Part shown: positions 22,768 to 30,109 of the stretch, in pieces
How positions within the stretch are numbered: position 1 is the first letter of the stretch
How the letters are laid out: each line of letters opens with the position of its first letter
Assembly: GCA_024226315.1 (NCBI GenBank)
Contig: JAAELT010000181.1
Span: forward strand, 1 to 52,627
Reading direction: 5' to 3'
Source: a bacterium
GTDB lineage: Bacteria > Acidobacteriota > Thermoanaerobaculia > Multivoradales > J023
DNA: 52,627 nucleotides
The notes under the pieces: model-generated
What the model was told of the DNA's origin: nothing
Databases searched by the model: none
The model's input: only the letters and a program-made list of their open reading frames with translations
Made by a program: the position numbers and the translations under genes

Positions 22768-23724
22768 ATGGTTTCCGAGATCTTCGATCCCCAGAGCTGG
22801 CGCCCCGTAGAGGGGCTCGAGTTCACCGACATCACCTACCACCGCGCCGTCGATCACGGCACGGTGCGCATCGCCTTCGATCGCCCGGAGGTGCGCAACG
22901 CCTTTCGCCCCGGCACCGTCGACGAGCTCTACGCGGCGCTCGATCACGCCCGGCGTTGGAGCGACGTCGGCTGCGTGCTGCTGACCGGCAACGGGCCGTC
23001 GCCCAAGGACGGCGGCTGGGCGTTCTGCTCCGGCGGCGATCAGCGCATCCGCGGCAAGGATGGGTACAAGTACGAGAACTCGGGCGAAGGTGAAGTGGTT
23101 CCTGGGCGCCCCTCCGGGGCGACGGTTCCTGGGCGCCCCTCCGGGGCGACGGGCGTCGACCCGGCGCGCCTGGGCCGGCTCCACATCCTCGAAGTGCAGC
23201 GGCTGATTCGCTTCATGCCCAAGGTGGTGATCGCCGTCGTCCCCGGCTGGGCGGTGGGCGGCGGGCACAGCCTGCACGTGGTGTGCGACATGACGCTGGC
23301 CAGCCGCGAGCAGGCGGTGTTCAAGCAGACCGACGCCGACGTCGCCAGCTTCGACGGCGGCTTCGGCTCGGCGCTCCTGGCGCGGCAGGTCGGGCAGAAG
23401 CGGGCGCGGGAGATCTTCTTCATCGGCCGCGACTACTCCGCCCGGGAGGCTCACGAGATGGGCATGGCCAACGCGGTGGTCCCCCACGCCGAGCTCGAGG
23501 CCTTCGCGCTGGATTGGGCGGCGGAGATCAACAGCAAGAGCCCGACGGCGATCCGCATGCTCAAGTTCGCCTTCAACGCCTGTGACGACGGCCTGGTCGG
23601 CCAGCAGATCTTCGCCGGCGAAGCGACCCGTCTCGCCTACATGACCGACGAGGCCAGGGAGGGCCGCGACGCGTTCCTGGAGAAGCGGCCCCGGGACTTC
23701 TCGAAGTTCCCCTGGCACTATTGA
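22768..23724 (+). CDS. menB: 1,4-dihydroxy-2-naphthoyl-CoA synthase (MenB)-type crotonase
   Basis: The start is MVSEIFDP, with GGAGG upstream. The 318-aa crotonase-fold enzyme shows the MenB signature throughout: TVRIAFDRPEVRNAFRP, GWAFCSGGDQRIRGKDGYKY, PGWAVGGGHSLHVVCDMTL, FKQTDADVASFDGGFGS and the end DFSKFPWHY. MenB closes the second ring of the naphthoquinone in menaquinone synthesis. No other men gene is nearby; instead it heads an operon with CoA-transferase, isochorismatase-fold and lyase genes. A ring-opening BadI-like role is therefore an alternative. Between KYENSGEGE and VDPARLGRL there is an extra PGRPSGAT repeated twice, encoded by a perfect 27-bp tandem duplication in the mobile active-site loop. 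Confidence 0.85.
   Translation: MVSEIFDPQSWRPVEGLEFTDITYHRAVDHGTVRIAFDRPEVRNAFRPGTVDELYAALDHARRWSDVGCVLLTGNGPSPKDGGWAFCSGGDQRIRGKDGYKYENSGEGEVVPGRPSGATVPGRPSGATGVDPARLGRLHILEVQRLIRFMPKVVIAVVPGWAVGGGHSLHVVCDMTLASREQAVFKQTDADVASFDGGFGSALLARQVGQKRAREIFFIGRDYSAREAHEMGMANAVVPHAELEAFALDWAAEINSKSPTAIRMLKFAFNACDDGLVGQQIFAGEATRLAYMTDEAREGRDAFLEKRPRDFSKFPWHY
23098..23151 (+). repeat. Perfect 2 x 27-bp tandem repeat inside menB
   Basis: Two identical 27-base units, 23098-23124 and 23125-23151, each begin gttcctgggcgcccc and end tccggggcgacg. Each unit holds the hairpin CGCCCC-tcc-GGGGCG, so it looks like a small palindromic element. Its length keeps frame and adds nine residues per unit to the MenB loop. 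Confidence 0.95.
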
Positions 23725-23739
23725 GTGAGGAGCAGCTTC

Positions 23740-24954
23740 ATGGCCCCAGACACCCCGAATCCGGACGGCGCTCGTCCCCTGGACGGCTTCCGGGTGCTCG
23801 AGCTCGGTCAGCTCATGGCCGGGCCGTTCGCCGGCACCATCCTCGGCTACTACGGCGCCGAGGTGATCAAGGTGGAAGCGCCCGGCACGGGGGACGCGGT
23901 GCGGCGCTGGCGGGTGATGGACGAGGGCACCTCGCTGTGGTGGCGCACCCTGGGGCGCAACAAGAAGTGCGTGACGATCAACCTGCGCCACGAGAAGGGG
24001 CGCGAGCTGGTGCGCCGCCTGGCGGTGCGCTGCGACGTGCTGCTCGAGAACTTCCGGCCGGGCACGCTGGAGCGCTGGGGGCTGGCGCCCGACGACCTGA
24101 AGCCCGAGAACCCGGACCTGATCTTCGCCCGGGTCTCGGGCTATGGCCAGACCGGACCGTATTCCTCGAAGCCGGGCTACGCCTCGGTGTGCGAAGGCGT
24201 CGGCGGCATGCGTTACGTCAACGGTCTGCCGGGCGAGCGGCCGATGCGGCCCAACCTGAGCCTCGGCGACTCGCTGACCGGCCTGCACGCCGCCTTCGGC
24301 GTGGTGATGGCTCTGCTCCACCGCCAGCGCGGCGGCCCCGGCCAGATCGTCGACGCCACCATCACCGAGTCGGTGTTCAACATGATGGAGGCGGTGGTCT
24401 CGGAGTACGACCGCTGCGGCGAGGTGCGCGAGCCCTCGGGCTCCACCATCACCGGCGTCGTGCCCACCAACACCTACCTGTGCAAGGACGGCAAGCACGT
24501 GATCATCGGCGGCAACGGCGACTCGATCTACAAGCGCCTGATGAACGCCGCCGGCCGGCTGGAGATGGGCGAGGATCCGCGCCTGGCCTCCAACGACGGC
24601 CGGGTGAAGCACCAGGACGAGGTCGACGGCGCGATCGGCGAGTGGACGGCGACCCTGACCATGGACGAGGTGCTGGCGGTTCTCGACGAGGCGCGGGTGC
24701 CGGCCGGCCCGATCAACAGCGTGGTCGAGATCGTGAACGACCCGCACTTCCAGGCGCGTGGCATGTTCGAGGAGGTCGAGGTCGGCGGCCGGCCGCTCAA
24801 GGTTCCGGCCATCGTGCCCAAGCTGTCGGCGACGCCGGGACGCACCGACTGGGCCGGGCCCGAGCTCGGCGCTCACAACACTGAGATCTTCGAGGGCTTC
24901 CTCGGCCTGTCGGCGGAAGAGGTCGACGCGCTGCGGCGCGAAGAGGTCATCTGA
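23740..24954 (+). CDS. CaiB/BaiF family (class III) CoA-transferase
   Basis: The start is MAPDTPNPDG, with AGGAG eight bases upstream; it lies 15 bp after menB. The 404-aa protein carries family III CoA-transferase motifs: LDGFRVLELGQLMAGPFAG, YYGAEVIKVEAPGTGD, NKKCVTINLRHEKGRELV, LLENFRPGTLERWGL, SGYGQTGPYSSKPGY and LSLGDSLTGLHAAFG, whose Asp at about 177 is the catalytic acyl carrier. The C-terminus ends with the usual NDPHFQARGMFEE and LGAHNTEIF pieces. These enzymes move CoA between carboxylic acids. Co-location with a crotonase and an HMG-CoA-lyase relative suggests activation of an organic acid for degradation; the substrate is unknown. Confidence 0.92.
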   Translation: MAPDTPNPDGARPLDGFRVLELGQLMAGPFAGTILGYYGAEVIKVEAPGTGDAVRRWRVMDEGTSLWWRTLGRNKKCVTINLRHEKGRELVRRLAVRCDVLLENFRPGTLERWGLAPDDLKPENPDLIFARVSGYGQTGPYSSKPGYASVCEGVGGMRYVNGLPGERPMRPNLSLGDSLTGLHAAFGVVMALLHRQRGGPGQIVDATITESVFNMMEAVVSEYDRCGEVREPSGSTITGVVPTNTYLCKDGKHVIIGGNGDSIYKRLMNAAGRLEMGEDPRLASNDGRVKHQDEVDGAIGEWTATLTMDEVLAVLDEARVPAGPINSVVEIVNDPHFQARGMFEEVEVGGRPLKVPAIVPKLSATPGRTDWAGPELGAHNTEIFEGFLGLSAEEVDALRREEVI

Positions 24955-25599
24955 GTGGCGGAGCGCGAGATCGAAGAGGTCCTGGCCGAATACCGCCGCA
25001 AGGGTCTGGCCTCGCCGGTCGGTTTCGGCCGGCGGCCGGCGATCCTGGTGGTGGACGTCATCGTCGGCTTCACCGACCTCGAATCGCCGCTGGCCGCCGA
25101 TCTCGATAGTGAGGTCGAGGCGATCTGCCGACTGCTCGACGCCGCCCGCGGGCGCCGGGTGCCGGTGTTCTTCACCACCACCACCTACGGCCCGGACTGC
25201 CGCGACGCCGGCTACTTCCTGAGCAAGGTGCCGTCGCTCGAGACCCTGCAGCACGGCTCCCGCTGGGTGGAGATCGACCCGCGCCTCGGCCGCCGGCCGG
25301 AGGAGACGGTGTTCGACAAGAAGTACGCCAGCGCCTTCTTCGGCACCGCCCTGGCCTCGACCCTGAGGTCGCTGCGTGTCGACACCGTGCTGGTCACCGG
25401 CTGCACCACCTCGGGCTGCGTGCGCGCCTCGGTGGTCGACGCCATCCAGCACGGCTTCCGGCCGATCGTGCCCCGCCAGTGCGTCGGCGACCGGGCCCCG
25501 GAGCCCCACCGCGCCAACCTGCTCGACATCCACGGCAAATACGGCGACGTGGTGGAGCTCGACGAGGCGCTGGAATACCTGGCGGGCATCGAGCGATGA
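24955..25599 (+). CDS. Isochorismatase-family cysteine hydrolase
   Basis: Starts at GTG immediately after the CoA-transferase stop (no gap). The 214-aa protein has the isochorismatase-like hydrolase fold with a probable Asp-Lys-Cys triad: AILVVDVIVGF (D34), VFDKKYASAFFGT (K122 or K123) and VTGCTTSGCVRASVVDA (C155). Substrate classes in the family include N-carbamoylsarcosine, nicotinamide, ureido acids and isochorismate. The N-terminal helix and the TTTTYGPDCRDAGYF segment resemble the N-carbamoylsarcosine amidase group. In this operon it may hydrolyse an amide or enol ether formed around the CoA pathway. The name isochorismatase should not be read as a menaquinone function. Confidence 0.88.
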   Translation: MAEREIEEVLAEYRRKGLASPVGFGRRPAILVVDVIVGFTDLESPLAADLDSEVEAICRLLDAARGRRVPVFFTTTTYGPDCRDAGYFLSKVPSLETLQHGSRWVEIDPRLGRRPEETVFDKKYASAFFGTALASTLRSLRVDTVLVTGCTTSGCVRASVVDAIQHGFRPIVPRQCVGDRAPEPHRANLLDIHGKYGDVVELDEALEYLAGIER

Positions 25600-26537
25600 C
25601 TCTCCCCGACCACGTCCGCATCGTCGAGGTCGGCCCGCGCGACGGCTTCCAGGCAGAGTCCCGCTTCATCCCCACCGAGCTCAAGGTCGAGATCATCGAG
25701 CGCCTGGCCGCGGCCGGCGTGCGCGACATCGAGGCGGTCTCCTTCGTGCATCCGAGGGTGATACCGCAGATGGCCGACGCCGCCGAGGTCATGGCCCGCG
25801 TCGAGCGCCGGCCCGGGGTGCGTTACCTGGCGCTGGTGCCCAACCTGAAGGGCGCCGAGCGGGCGCTCGAGGCGGGCGTCGACGCGCTGCGGCTGGTGGT
25901 CTGCGTCACCGAGACCTACAACCGCAACAACGTCGGCCTGTCGGTCGACGAATCGCTCGAGCTGTTCGGTGACGTCGTGCGCCTGGCGGGCGACGTGCCC
26001 ACCTCGGTGGTGCTGGCGGTGGCCTTCGGCTGTCCGTTCGAGGGCGAGGTGCCGGAGGACCGCGTGCTCGATCTCGCGCGTCGATTCGTGGATCTGGGAA
26101 GCGCCGAGCTCGGCATTGCCGACTCCGCCGGCCTGGCCAATCCGCTCCAGGTCCACCGCCTGCTGCGCCGCTTGGCAGAAGCTCTGCCCGGCGTGCCCAA
26201 GTGGCTTCACCTGCATGACACCCGGGGCCTGGGTCTGGCCAACGCCGTTGCGGCGATGGAGGAAGGCATCGACACCTTCGACACCTCCCTTGGCGGCCTC
26301 GGAGGCTGCCCGATCATGAAGGGCGCCTCGGGCAATATCGCCACCGAGGAGATGCTCTACCTCTGCCACGAGATGGGGCTCGCCACCGGCGTCGACCTGG
26401 ACGCCGTGCGCGACGCCTCGCGGGCGCTGGAGGCGTTCCTCGGGCGCGAGCTGCCGAGCCGCGTGCTGCGGGCGGGAACCCGCGAGGAGCTGGTGGCGCG
26501 CAACCAGAACGCTGGAGAGCCATGCCGAGAATCCTGA
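25596..26537 (+). CDS. Hydroxymethylglutaryl-CoA lyase family protein
   Basis: The start ATG overlaps the previous stop (ATGA). The 313-aa TIM-barrel protein has HMG-CoA lyase hallmarks: VRIVEVGPRDGFQAE, the EAVSFVHPRVIPQM strand, ALVPNLKGAERALEAG, VAFGCPFEGEV, GIADSAGLANP, WLHLHDTRGLGLANAVAA and GLGGCPIMKGASGN, which contains the catalytic Cys and the GASGN metal-side loop. The family cleaves 3-hydroxy-3-methylglutaryl-CoA or related acyl-CoAs to acetyl-CoA plus a keto acid. It is the last gene of a four-gene, tightly coupled operon. An imperfect inverted repeat follows at 26559-26641. Confidence 0.88.
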   Translation: MTLPDHVRIVEVGPRDGFQAESRFIPTELKVEIIERLAAAGVRDIEAVSFVHPRVIPQMADAAEVMARVERRPGVRYLALVPNLKGAERALEAGVDALRLVVCVTETYNRNNVGLSVDESLELFGDVVRLAGDVPTSVVLAVAFGCPFEGEVPEDRVLDLARRFVDLGSAELGIADSAGLANPLQVHRLLRRLAEALPGVPKWLHLHDTRGLGLANAVAAMEEGIDTFDTSLGGLGGCPIMKGASGNIATEEMLYLCHEMGLATGVDLDAVRDASRALEAFLGRELPSRVLRAGTREELVARNQNAGEPCRES

Positions 26538-26558
26538 CCTCAGTGCCTGCTCGGGTGG

Positions 26559-26641
26559 CCCGGGTGGCACTGGGCTTGCCCGCCGGTATCTGCCTCGACC
26601 GACGAAACACACTGGCAGACAAGCTGCCAGTGGCACCCGGG
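26559..26641. repeat. Long imperfect inverted repeat after the CoA operon
   Basis: The left arm 26559-26578 (cccgggtggcactgggcttg) is matched by the reverse complement of 26620-26641 with one indel and a few changes. A smaller perfect hairpin (9-bp stem, loop acaag) occupies 26610-26632. It may terminate the upstream operon, though there is no T-run, or be a relative of the GTGCCAG-type repeats. Confidence 0.6.
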
Positions 26642-26786
26642 CAAACGGAACCATTTCGGCTTATCCGATCGCGCCGGCGCCACGTAAGTCTCTATGGAAA
26701 CCACACAAAGAAACCGATGCGTGTCGGGGAGGCGGGAGCTTTCACCGTCCAATTTCGCCGGTGACACAGAACCGAGGAGAACGCCC

Positions 26787-29297
26787 ATGTCGAGCTCGAT
26801 TTCCCGAATCGCCTTTCTGACCATGGTCTGCCTTTCGACCCTGATCGCCGTGCCGGCGATCGCCCAATCCGACGACGCTGGCGCCACGGAAGAAGAGGCG
26901 ATCAGCGAAGAGATCACCGTCACCGCGCGGCAGGAGGAAGAGGCGCTGCAAGACGTGCCGGCCACCGTGTCGGTGCTCACCGGCGCGCAGATCGAGGCGG
27001 TCGGCGTGCAGCGCGCCGAGGACTTCGTCAAGCTGGTGCCGGGCGTCTCCATGGTCAACGCCGCCGAGGTGGGTGACACCCAGGTCAACATCCGCGGTAT
27101 CAACGGCTCGCGCGACGCCGAGAACAGCTTTGCCTTCATCGTCGACGGCATCCTGATGACCAACCCGGCGGCCTTCAATCGCGAGTATGGCGACCTGTCG
27201 CAGATCGAGGTCATGAAAGGCCCGCAGGGCGCGCTCTACGGCCGCAACGCCGCCGCCGGCGCGATGATCGTCACCACCGCCAGGCCGGGCGACGAGACCG
27301 AGGGTGAGATCCGAGCGTCACTGGCCGAGGACTCGACCTATACCGGCTGGCTCAATCTCGGCGGCCCGTTCGGTGACGCCGGCAAGCACCGCTATGGCTT
27401 CTCGGCCGATTGGCGCACCTCCGACGGTTTCTACGTCAACAGCTTCCAACCGCAGGATGACATCGTCGACGACTTCACCAGCTACAACATCAGCGGCCGC
27501 CTGCTGTTCGACACCAGCGACAGCACCAGCTGGGATCTCAAGGCCCGTTATGGTGAGGTCGACGCGGCTTCGATTACCTTCAACGCGGTGTTCGCCTTGC
27601 CGGGGTTCGCCTCGGCGCTCGGCCTGCCGGAATTCTTCGAGGACTCCAACGACCACGAGTTCGTCTTTCAGGGCAACGTCGACCCGCAGAACGACCAGGA
27701 GGCGCTCGAGTTGTCGGTCAAGGTCGACCATCAGCGCGACTGGGGCCACATCAGGGCCTGGCTGCTCTACTCCGACATCGAGAACTCGTTATCCGCCGAC
27801 GGCACCAGCGGCGCTTTCGGCTTCTTCAACTTCGAGCCGACCTGCCGCGCCAGCACCGCGGCGCTGTCGGCGGCCGGCTTCGTGCTGCCCTCACCCCAGA
27901 TCCTCGCTCCGGTGCCGGAGTTCTCGATCTTCGGGCCCTACACTCCGACCACCTGCGACGGTACTCAGTACCAGGTGCGCAACCAGGAAGATCTGAGCTT
28001 CGAGGTGCGGCTCTCGGGCGACGCCTCGGACCGTCTGCGCTGGCAGGCCGGAGCCTACTATCTGAACATCGACCGCGAGGTGGGCGTCAACCTTGGGATC
28101 GACCTCGGCCAGGGGGTCGTCGAACAGCTCTTCGTGCCGCAGGGCGGCGCCAACCCCACCGAGCAGCTGGTGCACGACAACTTCAAGACCGACGTCTTCG
28201 CCCTCTTCGGCGCGCTGCGCTACGACCTGAGCGACGACGTGGAGCTGTCGCTGGCGCTGCGCTACGACCAGGAGGAGCGCGGCGTGCGCAACCTCGTGCC
28301 CACCGACGCGCGCACCCAGTACGTGGACTTCACCCTCGACGGCATGTTCACCGGCGGGGCGCCGCTGAACCCCGGCCTCGATCCGATCATCAATCCCTCG
28401 GGCACCATCGCGCCCAAGAGCGAGACCTTCGACGAGGTGCAGCCCAAGGTCAGCTTCACCTGGGACGCCAGCGACCGCTTCACCCTCTTCGGCAGCTGGG
28501 GCGTCGGTTTCAAGAGCGGCGGTTTCAACAACCAGGGCTCGAACGCCACCGTGGAGATTTTCTACAACAGCTTCATCGGCACCGACCTGGTGATCGAAGA
28601 CCAGTTCGACGAGGAAACCTCGAGCGCTTTCGAGCTCGGCTTCAAGTCCGAGGTCAGCCCACGTTTCTACCTCGAGGGCTCGCTGTACCAGACCGACGTC
28701 GACGACATGCAGTTCTTCGAGTTCCTCGTCGGGCCCTTCGGCCTGCTGCGGGTGGTTTCCAACATCGACGAGGTGGACATCCAGGGCGCCGAGCTGGGCT
28801 TCAACTGGCGGGCCAGCGACAGCTTGACCGTGTACTCCGGATTCAACTTCATCGACAGCGAGATCCAGGCCAATACCTCGCGGCCGGCGACCGTGGGCAA
28901 CGAGTCGCCCTATACCCCCGAGTACACCGGCAACCTGGCGGCGGACTTCTCGAAGCCGGTCTCCGAAGACTGGATCTTCACCGCCAGCGCCTACTTGACC
29001 TTCGTCGGCGAGACCTGGTTCCACACCGTCCAGGAGAATACCCGGGTGACGCTGTTCGACGCCGTCTTCCCGGGTCTCGGCACCGCGGATTACTCGTTGA
29101 CCCGGCGCGACAGCCACGAGCTGCTCGACCTCCGGATCGGGGTGGCGAACGAGAAGTGGTCGGTGACGCTGTTCGGCAACAACATCACCGACGAGAAGTA
29201 CCTGGAGGAGAACATCACGGCGCCCGAGTTCGGCGGCTCGTTCGTTCATCCTGGTACGTTGCGCCGGGTGGGTGTGGAGTTGGGATACCGCTTCTAG
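26787..29297 (+). CDS. TonB-dependent outer-membrane receptor
   Basis: The start is MSSSISRIAFL, with GAGGAG eight bases upstream; 836 aa. A signal peptide ends near AIAQ. A TonB-box-like EEITVTARQ follows, then a classic plug domain (LQDVPATVSVLTGAQIEAVG, FVKLVPGVSMVNA, VNIRGINGS, FIVDGILMTNP, LSQIEVMKGPQGALYGRNAAAGAMIV). The barrel ends with the aromatic terminal strand VGVELGYRF. This is the FecA/BtuB-like, proteobacterial-style type and is distinct from the Oar-like receptor at 10715. It follows the CoA operon in the same direction across an inverted repeat. It may import the compound that operon degrades; this is a positional inference. Confidence 0.9.
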   Translation: MSSSISRIAFLTMVCLSTLIAVPAIAQSDDAGATEEEAISEEITVTARQEEEALQDVPATVSVLTGAQIEAVGVQRAEDFVKLVPGVSMVNAAEVGDTQVNIRGINGSRDAENSFAFIVDGILMTNPAAFNREYGDLSQIEVMKGPQGALYGRNAAAGAMIVTTARPGDETEGEIRASLAEDSTYTGWLNLGGPFGDAGKHRYGFSADWRTSDGFYVNSFQPQDDIVDDFTSYNISGRLLFDTSDSTSWDLKARYGEVDAASITFNAVFALPGFASALGLPEFFEDSNDHEFVFQGNVDPQNDQEALELSVKVDHQRDWGHIRAWLLYSDIENSLSADGTSGAFGFFNFEPTCRASTAALSAAGFVLPSPQILAPVPEFSIFGPYTPTTCDGTQYQVRNQEDLSFEVRLSGDASDRLRWQAGAYYLNIDREVGVNLGIDLGQGVVEQLFVPQGGANPTEQLVHDNFKTDVFALFGALRYDLSDDVELSLALRYDQEERGVRNLVPTDARTQYVDFTLDGMFTGGAPLNPGLDPIINPSGTIAPKSETFDEVQPKVSFTWDASDRFTLFGSWGVGFKSGGFNNQGSNATVEIFYNSFIGTDLVIEDQFDEETSSAFELGFKSEVSPRFYLEGSLYQTDVDDMQFFEFLVGPFGLLRVVSNIDEVDIQGAELGFNWRASDSLTVYSGFNFIDSEIQANTSRPATVGNESPYTPEYTGNLAADFSKPVSEDWIFTASAYLTFVGETWFHTVQENTRVTLFDAVFPGLGTADYSLTRRDSHELLDLRIGVANEKWSVTLFGNNITDEKYLEENITAPEFGGSFVHPGTLRRVGVELGYRF

Positions 29298-29382
29298 TGG
29301 TCCGGCGCATCCACCATCTCGACTTCGTCGTCCGCGACCTGTGCCAAGCCGTAGGCGCGGTCGATCGCAAGGCTGAGCTTGT

Positions 29383-29407
29383 ATTGTAATACGTTTCGTA
29401 TTACAAT
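29383..29407. promoter_or_regulatory. Perfect operator palindrome upstream of the vapBC operon
   Basis: An 11-bp perfect inverted repeat, ATTGTAATACG - ttt - CGTATTACAAT, lies 17 bp before the antitoxin start codon and just before its GGGAGG ribosome binding site. It is AT-rich in a GC-rich neighbourhood. Position and symmetry are as expected for an operator bound by the ribbon-helix-helix antitoxin (autoregulation). It could overlap the promoter. Confidence 0.85.
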
Positions 29408-29424
29408 CCCGCCGGGAGGCAATC

Positions 29425-29685
29425 TTGAGCACACGAACCGTACGACTGGATGACGAGTCAGAGCAGGTTCTGCACAACCTGGTGCGGAACACGGGCCTCA
29501 CCATTTCGGCGGTCTTCAAACGAGGCCTGCTGGCGCTGGAACAGCAGCTGGGTCGCGAAGCGAGTCGATCTCCCTATCAGATCTACGAGGAGCTCGATCT
29601 CGGCGAGGGTGGCTACGCGGTCGTACCGTCGACCGAGACCCGTCGCGGCGTCGCGGAGGCGATCCGGCGGAAGCTCGACCGGTGA
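29425..29685 (+). CDS. vapB: VapB-type antitoxin, probably ribbon-helix-helix
   Basis: Starts at TTG with a strong GGGAGG six bases upstream. The 86-aa protein opens STRTVRLDDESEQVLHNLVRNTGLTISAVFKRGLLALEQQL, a ribbon-helix-helix DNA-binding domain: the TVRLDD strand, helix, NTGLTISAVFK turn, helix. The C-terminal half (IYEELDLGEGGYAVVPS to AEAIRRKLDR) would neutralise the toxin. It overlaps the toxin gene by four bases (GTGA). The perfect palindrome upstream is its likely binding site. Confidence 0.85.
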   Translation: MSTRTVRLDDESEQVLHNLVRNTGLTISAVFKRGLLALEQQLGREASRSPYQIYEELDLGEGGYAVVPSTETRRGVAEAIRRKLDR

Positions 29686-30095
29686 TTCTGGTGGACACGG
29701 GGCCACTCGTGGCTCTGTTCGATCCCAGGGACTCCCAGCACCAGCGATGCCGTACCGCGTTGCAGTCGCTGCGAGAGCCACTCGTGACGACGATTTCTGT
29801 CCTGACCGAGGCGTTCCACATGCTCTCCCCTGCGAGCATCGGCTCTGATCGGTTGCGAGACTTCATCCAGCGCGGAGGGCTCACGATATGGTTCATGGAT
29901 CCGCAGGGGGTCGAGCGGGCATTCGAGCTCATGGAACGATACGCTGATCACCCGATGGATCTCGCGGACGCATCGTTGATCGTCGCGGCCGAGAAGTTGA
30001 AGACTCAGAAGATCTTCACGATCGACCGCGATGACTTCGAGACCTATCGGATTCAGCGAGGTCACCGTCACAAGGCGATAGAGATTGTCGGGTGA
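29682..30095 (+). CDS. vapC: PIN-domain toxin, VapC type
   Basis: GTG start coupled to vapB through a GTGA overlap. The 137-aa PIN protein has the catalytic acidic residues in MILVDTGPLVALFDP (D5), ISVLTEAFHML (E about 43), MDLADASLIVAAEKL (D about 96) and the late FTIDRDDFETYR, so it should be an active ribonuclease. It belongs to a different subfamily from the PIN protein at 1837: it has a DTGPLVAL rather than a DSNIIIYA start. Its own stop overlaps a possible GTG start of the next gene. Confidence 0.9.
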   Translation: MILVDTGPLVALFDPRDSQHQRCRTALQSLREPLVTTISVLTEAFHMLSPASIGSDRLRDFIQRGGLTIWFMDPQGVERAFELMERYADHPMDLADASLIVAAEKLKTQKIFTIDRDDFETYRIQRGHRHKAIEIVG

Positions 30096-30109
30096 TCTCA
30101 TACAATCTC

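Noticed and set aside
22750..25533. 927-codon minus-strand reading frame
   Set aside because: It runs opposite to menB, the CoA transferase and the isochorismatase-fold gene, all with strong family motifs. Its translation is rich in His/Ala/Val without motifs and is a high-GC shadow frame.
24955..25599. True isochorismatase linked to menB for menaquinone or siderophore synthesis
   Set aside because: The fold covers many amidases. Sequence and neighbours (CoA transferase, HMG-CoA-lyase homologue) do not support isochorismate as substrate.
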